Of a stretch of DNA of 64,000 bases, positions 49,264-57,147 are shown piece by piece. The stretch is from Hyphomicrobium sp. (GTDB lineage: Bacteria > Pseudomonadota > Alphaproteobacteria > Rhizobiales > Hyphomicrobiaceae): the NCBI RefSeq assembly GCF_019744875.1, contig NZ_JAIETU010000003.1:434001-498000 (forward strand), read 5' to 3'. The notes under the pieces are model-generated. The model was not told the DNA's origin. It saw only the letters and a list, made by a program, of their open reading frames with translations, and did not search any database. Made by a program: the position numbers and the translations under genes. The stretch's first letter is position 1, and each line of letters begins with the position of its first letter.

Positions 49264-49785
49264 ATGCTGACGCTTTCCCTTCTTCGCCACGCCAAATCGA
49301 GCTGGGCCGATCCCCAACTCGACGACCATGACCGCCCGCTGGCCAAGCGCGGCGCGAAGGCCATTCCGCTGGTTGCCAAGTTCATCCGGCACGAAAAGCT
49401 CCGCCCCGATCTGATCCTGTGCTCGGACGCGATGCGCACCCGCGCAACGCTCTCCTTGCTATTGGCGGAGCTGGGCGCACCCACCCCGCGCGTGATCTAC
49501 GACGACGCTCTATATCTGGCGCCGCCCTCCGTGATCCGCGGCGTCATCGCGGCGTCAGCGACCAGCGAACCGCACGTTCTTGTCGTCGGACACAACCCGG
49601 GGCTTCATGCACTGGCGCTGGAGCTCGTCGGCCACGGAGAGCGCAAGCTGCTCTCAGCCCTCGCGCAGGAGTTTCCGACCGGCGCCCTCGCGGTTCTGAA
49701 TTTCCAGGCCGCCGCCTGGGCGGACATCGCAGGGTCGACCGGAAACCTCGAGCACTTTACGACGCCGCGCCGCCTCGACGCGTGA
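49264..49785 (+). CDS. SixA-like histidine phosphatase
   Basis: The 173-residue protein has LLRHAKSSWADPQL, the R-H-G variant RHAK typical of SixA-type phosphohistidine phosphatases, DRPLAKRG, CSDAMRTRATL and VVGHNPGLHALAL. SixA dephosphorylates His-phosphorylated HPt or PTS proteins. A cytosolic enzyme; the target is unknown. It is separated from the stress locus by about 100 bases. Confidence 0.85.
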   Translation: MLTLSLLRHAKSSWADPQLDDHDRPLAKRGAKAIPLVAKFIRHEKLRPDLILCSDAMRTRATLSLLLAELGAPTPRVIYDDALYLAPPSVIRGVIAASATSEPHVLVVGHNPGLHALALELVGHGERKLLSALAQEFPTGALAVLNFQAAAWADIAGSTGNLEHFTTPRRLDA

Positions 49786-49889
49786 CGGCAGACGCTCTGC
49801 GCGATCGCACGCACATGGCACAAAATGCGCCAGCGCGACCATGTCCTCCAAAGATATCGAGAGATGCCGATCAGGCAGGCAGAGCCCTG

Positions 49890-50243
49890 TCACTGCCCCG
49901 GCTGAAGCAGATCCGTAACCAGCTTCCGCACGGCTTCGAAATCGAACGGCTTAGAAACCGTCACGTGGTCACGGAAATCATCCGGCACCGCGTGCGAGCC
50001 GTGGCCAGTTGCGAAAGCAAAAGGAATCCCCTGCCCCTGCAGCGCGCGCGCGACAGTGAAGCAATCGTGATCTCCGAGCGTCACATCCAAGATCGCCGCG
50101 TCGATATCGGTCGACGCGACAAGCTCCAGCGCCTGGCTTTCCGAGTGGGCGGGACCGACGGTCTCATGCCCATATTCAGAAAGAAGATCGCCGAGCATCA
50201 TGGCGATGAGCGCCTCGTCATCGACAACAAGAACACGCGCCAT
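49890..50243 (-). CDS. Single-domain response regulator
   Basis: The 117-residue receiver has the acidic pair D8-D9 (VLVVDDEALIAMM), the phosphoacceptor D53 in AAILDVTLGD, and the switch Thr and Lys in FATGHG and VSKPFD. No output domain. Proteins of this kind near PhyR genes often act in phosphorelay with HWE-type kinases as phosphate sinks or inputs to the general stress response; no kinase lies here. Transcribed leftward, 244 bases downstream of phyR. Confidence 0.85.
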   Translation of the reverse strand: MARVLVVDDEALIAMMLGDLLSEYGHETVGPAHSESQALELVASTDIDAAILDVTLGDHDCFTVARALQGQGIPFAFATGHGSHAVPDDFRDHVTVSKPFDFEAVRKLVTDLLQPGQ

Positions 50244-50487
50244 TCAGGTTCCAATTCTTAGCGGCGAAAGGCTAGGAGGCGAAACGGCTGGAATTCGGGG
50301 AACGCAATTTCCCGGCTGGCAACAACCAACTTAGCGAGAACCAGACTTAATCGACCTTAGGAGGATCAATCTGTCCAAGCATGAAATTGCATACGCTTGC
50401 CGTACCCAAGGCTGACAAGCGCAGTATACCACCTATTTGGAAAGAAACCACCATTCTGCCCTGCGTTCAGAACGAGCGACGACGAAC

Positions 50488-51330
50488 CTACGTCCTCGCC
50501 CGCCCTCCGGCAGCCGCATAGCGCCCGCCGCTATCGCTGTCCCCCGTCGCATCCGGGAAATGCGCACTCGTGCCGAAGAACAGCGCCTGGCTGACGAGCG
50601 CCCGCACCGTATTGGGCTCGAACGGCTTCGTGATCAGGAACGTCGGCTCGGGGCGTTCACCCGTCAACAGCCGCTCAGGGAACGCAGTGATGAAGATCAC
50701 CGGCACGGTGAACCCGAGCAGGATCTCGTTGACAGCATCAAGTCCGGAGCTTCCGTCGGCGAGATGGATGTCGGCGAGAACGAGACCCGGCCTCTTCTTG
50801 CGCACTTCCGCCAGCGCCTCGCGATGCGTTCTGGCGACGCCGGACACGCGATGCCCCAGCCCCTTCACCAGCGCCTCGAGGTCCATGGAAATGAGCGGCT
50901 CGTCCTCGATGATCAGCACGTCCGTCGCGGTCTGCTCGGCGATCTGCTCGCCGGCTTCCTCGATCAGCCGCGTAACCTCATCGGCGGAGGTGCCGAGAAT
51001 TTCGGAGATCTGCTGCGTCGTGAAGCCCTCAACGGAGGCGAGCAGAAACGCCTGACGCGGCAGCGGCGTGATGGCCTCGAGGCTCTTGTCGGCCTGGGTC
51101 TTCGGTTCGACAGGCTCGCGATTGAGGCTGACCGAGTTCCATACCTTGAGGAAGCACTTGTAGAGGCCGACGCGCTTCAAGTGCCCTTCCGGGAAGCTCG
51201 CGGGATCGGCGACGAGCGTCTCGAGCACCGCCACCACGTAGGCATCACCGCTTTCCTGGCTGCCGGTGAGCGCGCGGGCAAATCTCCGCAGATACGGAAG
51301 TTGCGGCGCGATGGTCTCAGCAAGCGACAT
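50488..51330 (-). CDS. phyR: PhyR general stress response regulator
   Basis: The 280-residue protein joins an N-terminal EcfG-like sigma domain (SLAETIAPQLPYLRRFARAL, then GFTTQQISEILGTS) to a C-terminal receiver whose phosphoacceptor is D187 in PGLVLADIHLADGSSG and switch Lys in FLITKPFE. On phosphorylation PhyR binds the anti-sigma factor NepR and frees EcfG. ATG at 51330 is set by homology. A GGAAC-N16-CGTT promoter lies 62 bases upstream, so EcfG drives its own activator. A 20-residue Ser/Gly tail is extra. Confidence 0.95.
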   Translation of the reverse strand: MSLAETIAPQLPYLRRFARALTGSQESGDAYVVAVLETLVADPASFPEGHLKRVGLYKCFLKVWNSVSLNREPVEPKTQADKSLEAITPLPRQAFLLASVEGFTTQQISEILGTSADEVTRLIEEAGEQIAEQTATDVLIIEDEPLISMDLEALVKGLGHRVSGVARTHREALAEVRKKRPGLVLADIHLADGSSGLDAVNEILLGFTVPVIFITAFPERLLTGERPEPTFLITKPFEPNTVRALVSQALFFGTSAHFPDATGDSDSGGRYAAAGGRART

Positions 51331-51391
51331 GGAAGTTCTCTCCCTACATGGCAGACGTGTTGGATTGGCCGAGGCCCGCGGCCCCCAGCTT

Positions 51392-51416
51392 AACGCAAAG
51401 CGCCGGCAAAAGTTCC
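51392..51416 (-). promoter_or_regulatory. EcfG-type promoter of phyR
   Basis: On the minus strand GGAAC (51416-51412), 16 bases, CGTT (51395-51392). It exactly matches the EcfG consensus and lies 62 bases upstream of the phyR start. Confidence 0.9.
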
Positions 51417-51454
51417 ACAAGAGCGTGAAACTCCGCTGGCGCAGGATAGACGAC

Positions 51455-52048
51455 CTAGCGGCCGCGCGCCGTGCCTTTTTCGTGGGCCGGCTCCTCTGCG
51501 GTAGTCGCGCCCTCCGGGTCGGCCTCAACAGCGGAGCGCGCCTGCGCCGCGCCACCCTTCTGATCGTCGTCTCCGAGCAGTTCCACGAGGCGGTTGCGCG
51601 CCCGGTTGACACGGCTCTTGATCGTGCCCACCGCGCATCCGCAGATTTGGGCCGCCTCCTCATAGGAGAAGCCCTCGGCACCGACAAGCACCAGCGCTTC
51701 ACGCTGATCCGGCGGGAGCGTACCCAGCGCGGACCGGAAGTCCGCCATGTCGAGATGGCCGTACTGCTCCGGCTGCACGGCGAGCGAATTCTGATACTGC
51801 TCGTCCGGGTCGTCGACCTCGCGGCGAAGCTTGCGATGCTGCGAGAAGTAGACGTTGCGAAGAATGGTAAAGAGCCAGGCCCGGAAGTTGGTGCCGGGCG
51901 TGAACGAATCCCGGCTGTTCCACGCCTTGACCAGCGTTTCCTGCACGAGGTCGTCGGCGCGCTGCGGATCGTTGGCGAACGATCGCGCGAAGGCGCGCAG
52001 ATGCGAAATGGCGCCGACGAGAGCTTCTTCGAATTCAGGTCCTGCCAT
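51455..52048 (-). CDS. ecfG: EcfG general stress sigma factor
   Basis: The 197-residue ECF sigma factor has region 2 in FARSFANDPQRADDLVQETLV and WLFTILRNVYFSQHRKL, and region 4 in LPPDQREALVLVGAEGFSYEEAA followed by GTIKSRVNRARNRL. The start ATG is one base after the nepR stop. Region 4 and the adjacent context identify the EcfG group. It recognises GGAAC-N16/17-CGTT. A C-terminal Ala/Glu-rich tail of 30 residues is unusual. Confidence 0.95.
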   Translation of the reverse strand: MAGPEFEEALVGAISHLRAFARSFANDPQRADDLVQETLVKAWNSRDSFTPGTNFRAWLFTILRNVYFSQHRKLRREVDDPDEQYQNSLAVQPEQYGHLDMADFRSALGTLPPDQREALVLVGAEGFSYEEAAQICGCAVGTIKSRVNRARNRLVELLGDDDQKGGAAQARSAVEADPEGATTAEEPAHEKGTARGR

Positions 52049-52276
52049 CTAGCTCTTGCCCGTCTTTCCTGAGCCTTCCGACTGCTTGAGCTGGTCGAGA
52101 AGCTGCAGAAATTTATCGGGCACGGTCTCCTTGACCACTTGGTCGTAGCTCTCGCGCAGTTTGCGACCCAAAGCACCCTGAATGGCGGCGTCGACGCCCG
52201 CGGTTTCAGTGCTTTCGTGGTCTTCGGCCGTGGCACTCTGAGCCGGTCCGACCGATTTAGACGTCGTCATTGGCAT
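52049..52276 (-). CDS. nepR: NepR anti-sigma factor
   Basis: The 75-residue protein has the NepR core AIQGALGRKLRESYDQVVKETVPDKFLQLLDQL, the two helices that wrap EcfG or PhyR. MPM gives two possible starts; GAGGGA precedes the first. It holds EcfG inactive until phosphorylated PhyR binds it. It is the first gene of the nepR-ecfG unit, with an EcfG promoter 190 bases upstream. Confidence 0.93.
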   Translation of the reverse strand: MPMTTSKSVGPAQSATAEDHESTETAGVDAAIQGALGRKLRESYDQVVKETVPDKFLQLLDQLKQSEGSGKTGKS

Positions 52277-52468
52277 TCATTCCCTCGGAACCTGTCAGCG
52301 TCACACACCTCCCGAACGCGCCCGGCGGACCCACCGGACGTGTTAGCGCTTTGTATTCGCGGGAATTCCTATACCCACCGACAATCGGCGGACCCGCACG
52401 GGCGCCGTCTTGCCGTATCAAATCCACTCTATTCAGGGTAGTACCCGCCCACCAGCATGATCCGCCAA

Positions 52469-52493
52469 AACGGATATCCGGCCAGAAAGTTCC
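52469..52493 (-). promoter_or_regulatory. EcfG-type promoter of nepR-ecfG
   Basis: On the minus strand GGAAC (52493-52489), 16 bases, CGTT (52472-52469). It lies about 193 bases upstream of nepR and gives autoregulation; the spacer again begins TTT as at phyR. Confidence 0.88.
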
Positions 52494-52506
52494 AGGGGGA
52501 CTGTTG

Positions 52507-52528
52507 GACGAGTGATCGACGAGTGATC
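52507..52528 (+). repeat. Tandem 11-mer repeat
   Basis: GACGAGTGATC occurs twice head to tail between the two divergent EcfG promoters. It may bind a regulator or be a chance duplication. Confidence 0.6.
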
Positions 52529-52583
52529 CGGGTTCGGTTGCATGGGCGAGACGGCTGCGACCATCTTGCCACCCACGGACAAT

Positions 52584-52608
52584 GGAACCGCCCTCAAGGC
52601 CCCACGTT
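52584..52608 (+). promoter_or_regulatory. EcfG-type promoter, rightward
   Basis: GGAAC (52584-52588), 16 bases, CGTT (52605-52608). Expected transcription start near 52615, directly in front of a hairpin at 52617. Confidence 0.85.
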
Positions 52609-52614
52609 AACCCC

Positions 52615-52780
52615 ATGCTCCCAGGCTCGCCGTCAGGCACCTGGAGCCCGAAGCGCAAACCGCTTTGGATTGCGGGCGCCACTCGCACCCCCTCCCCGAC
52701 CCTAGAGCACGAGTGGCGTCTCGCTTCGTGGTGCCGGCAGACAGCTCCCTCCCGATCCTGCTGTCGGCACCACTCCCTCC
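52615..52780 (+). ncRNA. Candidate EcfG-controlled structured small RNA (or leader)
   Basis: From the predicted start four stem-loops follow without a gap: 52617-52647 (8 bp with one bulge), 52651-52665 (5 bp), 52677-52718 (9 bp, CGCCACTCG/CGAGTGGCG, 24-base loop with ACCCCCTCCCC) and 52728-52773 (9 plus 5 bp with a bulge, loop TCCCTCCCGATCCT), then TCCCTCC. The CU-rich loops are complementary to Shine-Dalgarno sequences, as in known alphaproteobacterial regulatory RNAs. Caulobacter GsrN is a known small RNA of this stress response; homology is not claimed. No T-run terminator is seen, so the 3' end is a guess and it could be the leader of the gene at 52942. Confidence 0.55.
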
Positions 52781-52941
52781 GGGCTTTCCCTAAGTTCTAC
52801 AATGTCTTGCGCGCGGGCCAAAACACAAACCGTTGGCTCCGTTGTGCGTGTATGCCGGACGGCCGTAAGCCTCCGGTAATCACATTTTCACGAACTGCCC
52901 GCATACTCCCACTGCTGACAATCCAGAAAAAGCAGTAAAGC

Positions 52942-53850
52942 ATGCATGTCGTGATCGTCGACCCGAGCCGTGTCGTGCAACAGAAGCTGGCCATCGAGCT
53001 TCAGGCAGCCGGCTGCTACGTCGACTGCTTCTCGGCGTCGGATCTTGCGCTCCAGTACATCGAGACGACGCGCAGCGTCGACGTCGTGCTGACGAGCCTC
53101 GAAATCGAACCGATCCCCGGCCTCGAGCTCTGCTGGAACCTCAGAACATTTGTGGGCGCAGCACGCCCCCTCCACATCATCGTCATGTCCTCGAACACGA
53201 GCGAGCGCGCACTCGCCGAGGCGCTCGATTGCGGCGCCGACGACTTCACCGTCAAGCCGGTGCGCCACGAGGAACTGACGGCACGCCTGCGCGCCGCCAA
53301 CCGCATCATCACCATGCAGCGCCAGCTCGTTGAGCAGGCGAGCACCGACTACCTCACCGGCGCTCTCAACCGCCGCGCCTACATGGCAACGGTCGAGCAA
53401 CGGCGCAGCGAACTGGACGAGGGCGACAACCTCGCGCTCGCGCTCCTCGACATCGATCGCTTCAAGAGCATCAACGATCAGCACGGCCACGACGTCGGCG
53501 ACGAAGTCATCTCGGCGGTCGCGCGAATCGCCGGCGAAGAAGCTCCCATCGTCGCGCGTTTCGGCGGCGAAGAGTTCGCACTCGCGTTTCCGGTGCTAGA
53601 TGCTCCGCAGGCTGCACATTGGTGCGATGTCATCCGCCGCGCCATTTCAGAGACCGAATTCATCGGATCGAACGGCCCCTTCCACATCACGTGCAGTTTC
53701 GGCGTCGCCGAATGGCCGGCCGGAGAGACGCTTCGCAACGCGTTGAAGCAGGCTGACAAAGCGCTGATGCTCGCGAAGTCCAGCGGACGCAATCAAGTGA
53801 TCGTTGCCGACTTTGCGACGATTGAACCGGTGCGAATTTCGGCGGCTTGA
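52942..53850 (+). CDS. Receiver-GGDEF protein, probable diguanylate cyclase with pseudo-receiver
   Basis: The 302-residue protein has an N-terminal receiver-like domain (residues 1-120) and a GGDEF domain whose active motif is GGEEF in VARFGGEEFAL, together with DIDRFKSINDQHGHDVGD, so cyclase activity is plausible. In the receiver the phosphoacceptor position reads VVLTSLEIEP where VVLTDLEMP is normal, so the Asp is Ser 52; the other receiver residues (D7 and K in TVKPVRHEE) remain. No RxxD inhibitory site precedes GGEEF. The EcfG promoter 330 bases upstream may link it to the stress response. Confidence 0.85.
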   Translation: MHVVIVDPSRVVQQKLAIELQAAGCYVDCFSASDLALQYIETTRSVDVVLTSLEIEPIPGLELCWNLRTFVGAARPLHIIVMSSNTSERALAEALDCGADDFTVKPVRHEELTARLRAANRIITMQRQLVEQASTDYLTGALNRRAYMATVEQRRSELDEGDNLALALLDIDRFKSINDQHGHDVGDEVISAVARIAGEEAPIVARFGGEEFALAFPVLDAPQAAHWCDVIRRAISETEFIGSNGPFHITCSFGVAEWPAGETLRNALKQADKALMLAKSSGRNQVIVADFATIEPVRISAA

Positions 53851-54001
53851 TCGTTTTTTGTGCACTCCAACAAATGATTGCTGCAAAGCCGCAATTATCT
53901 TTTTTACAAAGCGATTGTTCGTCTTTGCGAAGCGAATGAATGAAATTGTCCCGCGCCTGACCTACTCTCCCAGAGCGATCTAACCTTAAGGGGAGCGTAA
54001 G

Positions 54002-55492
54002 ATGGAAGGACATTCACAAGGCGTCACCTACGAGAAAGTTGACGACGCCTACTTCAAAGCGCGTGGATTACGGCGTCATGCCGGCGTGTGGTCGTTGTGG
54101 GCGCTCGGCGTCGGCGCGGTGATCTCGGGCCACTTTTCGGGCTGGAATCTCGGTCTCGCGCAAGGCGGTTGGGGTGGCATGTTCATCGCCACCATCGTCA
54201 TCGCCACTATGTACCTCGGCCTCACGTTCAGCCTCGCTGAAATGAGCCCGGCCATGCCGCACACCGGCGGCGCCTACTCGTTCGCACGTACCGCCTTCGG
54301 TCCCTGGGGGGGCTTCCTGACCGGCTTGGCGGAAAACGTCGAGTACGTCATCACTCCCGCCGTCATCGTGTTCTTCATCGGCAGCTATGCCGCCGCCATT
54401 CTCGGCGCGCCGGCCGAAACGCAACCGCTGTTTTGGATCGCGTTTTACATAATTTTCGTGACGCTGAATTACGTCGGAGTGGAATTGTCGTTCCGCTTTT
54501 CGTTGATCATCACGATCCTGGCGCTGCTTTGCCTTGCCGTGTTTCACTTGAGCGCGATTGGGCACATCGACTTCAGCCGCTGGGCCCTGAACATCGCGCC
54601 CGATGGCACCGAGCTGCCGGAAGGCAACGGTCCGTTCCTGCCGTTCGGCAGCTACGGCGTTCTTGCCGCCCTGCCGTTTGCGGTCTGGCTGTTCCTTGCC
54701 ATCGAGCAGTTGCCGCTCGCCGCCGAGGAATCCGTCGATCCGAAGCGCGACATGCCGAAGGGCATTCTCGCCGGCATGTTCACGCTGCTGGTCTCGGCGT
54801 TCCTCATCCTGACGCTCAATCCGTCGGTGAACGGCGTCGGCTCGCACAAGCTCGGCGCTTCGGGCGAACCGCTCCTTGACGGCTTCCGCGCTCTCTACGG
54901 CACGGAAATCGCAACCCTGCTCGCCATCGTCGCCCTCACCGGCCTAATCGCGAGCTTCCACACCATCATCTATGCCTACGGCCGCCAGATCTACTCGCTG
55001 TCGCGCGCCGGCTACTTCCCGCGCGCTCTGTCCATCACCCACGGCGAGCGCAAGACCCCACACATCGCATTGTTTGCCGGCGCAATCTTGGGCCTGGCCG
55101 TCATGCTGATCGTGTGGTTCGCGGAAGGCGCCGACAAGGGTGCTCAGCTCATCGGCGGCACGCTGCTCAACATGGCCGTCTTTGGCGCCATGTTCTCCTA
55201 CGTCATGCAAGGCCTGACCTACATCAAGCTGAAGCGCGACTTCCCGACCCTGGAGCGTCCTTACAAGAGCCCGGTGGGCATTGCGGGCGCAGCCGCCACG
55301 GTGATCATCGCCTTGGTGACGATCTACATGCAGTTGCAGGATCCCGTGTACCGCGTCGGCGTCTACTGGGTTGCCGCCTGGTTCGCCATCGGCGTGCTCT
55401 ACTTCGCGCTCATCGGCCGGCACAAGCTGATCCTGTCGCCGGAAGAAGAGTTCGCTCTGACGAAGGGCGAGAAGGCTTACGCGACGCACTGA
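54002..55492 (+). CDS. Ethanolamine permease-like APC transporter
   Basis: The 496-residue protein has twelve helices and the amino acid-polyamine-organocation family signature. Its start KARGLRRHAGVWSLWALGVGAVISGHFSGWNLGLAQGG is that of ethanolamine permeases of the Eat type; later AEMSPAMPHTGGAYSFAR is the first consensus of the family. It imports ethanolamine or a similar amine in symport. GGGGAG precedes the ATG. No ethanolamine ammonia-lyase genes adjoin, so the substrate remains open. Confidence 0.85.
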   Translation: MEGHSQGVTYEKVDDAYFKARGLRRHAGVWSLWALGVGAVISGHFSGWNLGLAQGGWGGMFIATIVIATMYLGLTFSLAEMSPAMPHTGGAYSFARTAFGPWGGFLTGLAENVEYVITPAVIVFFIGSYAAAILGAPAETQPLFWIAFYIIFVTLNYVGVELSFRFSLIITILALLCLAVFHLSAIGHIDFSRWALNIAPDGTELPEGNGPFLPFGSYGVLAALPFAVWLFLAIEQLPLAAEESVDPKRDMPKGILAGMFTLLVSAFLILTLNPSVNGVGSHKLGASGEPLLDGFRALYGTEIATLLAIVALTGLIASFHTIIYAYGRQIYSLSRAGYFPRALSITHGERKTPHIALFAGAILGLAVMLIVWFAEGADKGAQLIGGTLLNMAVFGAMFSYVMQGLTYIKLKRDFPTLERPYKSPVGIAGAAATVIIALVTIYMQLQDPVYRVGVYWVAAWFAIGVLYFALIGRHKLILSPEEEFALTKGEKAYATH

Positions 55493-55517
55493 TCGACACG
55501 CACGTGACATTCTGACG

Positions 55518-55558
55518 GAAGCTCGCGGGCGGCTCAGCCTCCGCGAGCTTCTTTTTTT
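55518..55558 (+). terminator. Rho-independent terminator of the permease gene
   Basis: 11-bp stem GAAGCTCGCGG / CCGCGAGCTTC followed by seven T, starting 26 bases after the stop codon. Confidence 0.93.
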
Positions 55559-55652
55559 GCCCGCGCCCTCTGCAAAGACACGCGCACGTTCCAATATCTT
55601 CGCCACCTGAACCCGCGTTTGGCGGCGCGCGCGCCCTCAGGCGAGCACATCC

Positions 55653-55696
55653 TTGACAAGCCGCCCGGCCCATCGCTGTATCGCCGCAGATACAGC
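55653..55696 (+). promoter_or_regulatory. modA promoter with overlapping ModE-type operator
   Basis: TTGACA (55653-55658), 18 bases, TGTATC (55677-55682) is a fair sigma-70 promoter. GCTGTAT (55675-55681) and ATACAGC (55690-55696) form an inverted repeat with an 8-base spacer that covers the -10 box, as a repressor site should. The pattern resembles ModE boxes; the HTH ModE-like gene is downstream. Confidence 0.75.
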
Positions 55697-55713
55697 CAGA
55701 CAGGACATGCTCC

Positions 55714-56520
55714 ATGAGCCGGACGCTTCGATTGACGATCGCACTGCTCGCCCTCGCTTTCGTGGGCGCCCCACTCGCGCGCGCCCAGGACGCCCGCCCC
55801 GCCGCGGAAGCTGCCACCGCGACGAAGCCCGTCGTCGTCTTCGCCGCCGCAAGCCTCAAGAACGCGCTCGACGGCATCGCCAAGTCGTGGGAGGCGAGCA
55901 CGTCGAAGAAGGTGACGCTGTCGTTCGCCGCCTCGTCCGCGATCGCCAAGCAGATCGAATCCGGCGCACCGGCCGACCTGTTCATCTCCGCCGACCTCAA
56001 ATGGATGGACTGGCTCGCCGAGCGCAAGCTGATCGACGCGGGATCGCGCAAGACCCTTCTCGCCAACACCCTCGTGCTGATCGCACCGAAGGACAGCACC
56101 AAGACGCTCAAGATCGAGAAGGGGTTCGCACTTGCCGAAGCTCTGGGCGACGGCCGTCTTGCCATGGGCGATCCGAAATCGGTTCCGGCCGGTACGTATG
56201 GCAAGGCCGCGCTCGAGGCGCTCGGCGTCTGGGACAAGGTCGCGGAAAAGGTCGCCGGAGCCGAGAACGTGCGCGTGGCCCTGACTTACGTGGCCCGCGG
56301 CGAAACTCCGCTCGGCATCGTCTACGGCACCGACGCCAACAGCGAGCCCGGAGTGAAGGTGCTCGACACCTTCCCCGCCGACAGCCATCCGCCGATCGTA
56401 TATCCCGCCGCGCTGACGGCCTCGTCGGCGAACGCCGACGCCAAGGCCTTCCTCGACTATCTCTCGTCTGCCGAAGCAACGAAGATCTTCGAAGGACAGG
56501 GCTTCACCGTCGTCAAGTAA
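55714..56520 (+). CDS. modA: Molybdate-binding periplasmic protein ModA
   Basis: A 268-residue periplasmic-binding protein: signal peptide to LARA, then VVFAAASLKNALDGIAKSWEA, SFAASSAIAKQIESGAPADLFISAD and KWMDWL, ending PADSHPPIVYPAAL and FLDYLSSAEATKIFEGQGF. All are standard ModA features. It delivers molybdate to ModBC, whose genes are not in the window, so either they lie elsewhere or this is a scattered system. Repressed by ModE at high molybdate is likely (see operator). Confidence 0.92.
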   Translation: MSRTLRLTIALLALAFVGAPLARAQDARPAAEAATATKPVVVFAAASLKNALDGIAKSWEASTSKKVTLSFAASSAIAKQIESGAPADLFISADLKWMDWLAERKLIDAGSRKTLLANTLVLIAPKDSTKTLKIEKGFALAEALGDGRLAMGDPKSVPAGTYGKAALEALGVWDKVAEKVAGAENVRVALTYVARGETPLGIVYGTDANSEPGVKVLDTFPADSHPPIVYPAALTASSANADAKAFLDYLSSAEATKIFEGQGFTVVK

Positions 56521-56533
56521 GGCGCCGCGCGCC

Positions 56534-56941
56534 TCAGACGTCGTGAAAATCTTGCTCGAAGGCCGCCAGCTCCGCGCACGCCGCGGCGGCTGCGCGGTCT
56601 TCGATGCGTCTGTACGCAGCCAGCAGCGCCTGCCCGAATTCCGTGAGCTGCGCCCCGCCGCCGTGAGCGCCGCCCGCCGCCGTCGTCAGGATCGGCGTCT
56701 TGAACAGCCGTCCCAGCTCGTCCGCCAGGATCCACGCGCGCCGGTAGCTCATCCCGAGATCGCGCGCCGCCGATGAAATCGATCCCGACCGCGCGATGGC
56801 ATCCAGCAGGTCCGCCTTGCCCGGCCCGATCTGCCGATCCGAAGAAAACACGATCCGAAGCCGGAGCGTGGCGCGCGACAGCGGCCCCTTCCGAGCGAGT
56901 TGCTTGCGGGACGCCGTCGCGGAGGAGATTTTTTTTGCCAT
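56534..56941 (-). CDS. modE: HTH-only ModE-like regulator
   Basis: The 135-residue protein (ATG at 56941) consists of the LysR-like winged HTH of ModE (GPGKADLLDAIARSGSISSAARDLGMSYRRAWILADEL, in shorter stretches) and a C-terminal helix with a Gly-rich hairpin (TTAAGGAHGGGAQLTEFG). The molbindin domains that bind molybdate in E. coli ModE are absent, as in several alphaproteobacteria. It is convergent with modA, 13 bases apart. It probably represses modA; how it senses molybdate is unclear. Confidence 0.82.
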   Translation of the reverse strand: MAKKISSATASRKQLARKGPLSRATLRLRIVFSSDRQIGPGKADLLDAIARSGSISSAARDLGMSYRRAWILADELGRLFKTPILTTAAGGAHGGGAQLTEFGQALLAAYRRIEDRAAAAACAELAAFEQDFHDV

Positions 56942-57147
56942 CGGGAGGTCGAATAGATCTGTGAGCAATGTCTGGTGCCGAAGTCTAGCCCCCACCGCTC
57001 ACGGAAGCGAGGCCGATCGCTGACGTTGTCCGCAGAGATCGCCCCTTGCCAGATCCCTCTTGTCATATGTCCGGTTCTGGACGATGCCCGGGGGCCGGGG
57101 ATACGCCGCCGGCCGCTCCTCGACCCCGCCTCACTTGAAAGAACGCC

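Larger units (their letters stand above)
52277..52941. other. 665-base divergent regulatory region between nepR and the receiver-GGDEF gene
   Basis: Contains no supportable protein gene. It holds one leftward and one rightward EcfG-type promoter, a tandem 11-mer repeat, and a chain of four stem-loops with CU-rich loops (see separate entries). Confidence 0.75.

Noticed and set aside
51331-52236. Extension of the phyR frame upstream to 52236
   Set aside because: The extra residues are antisense-free but out of frame with ecfG; PhyR homology begins at 51330 after its promoter.
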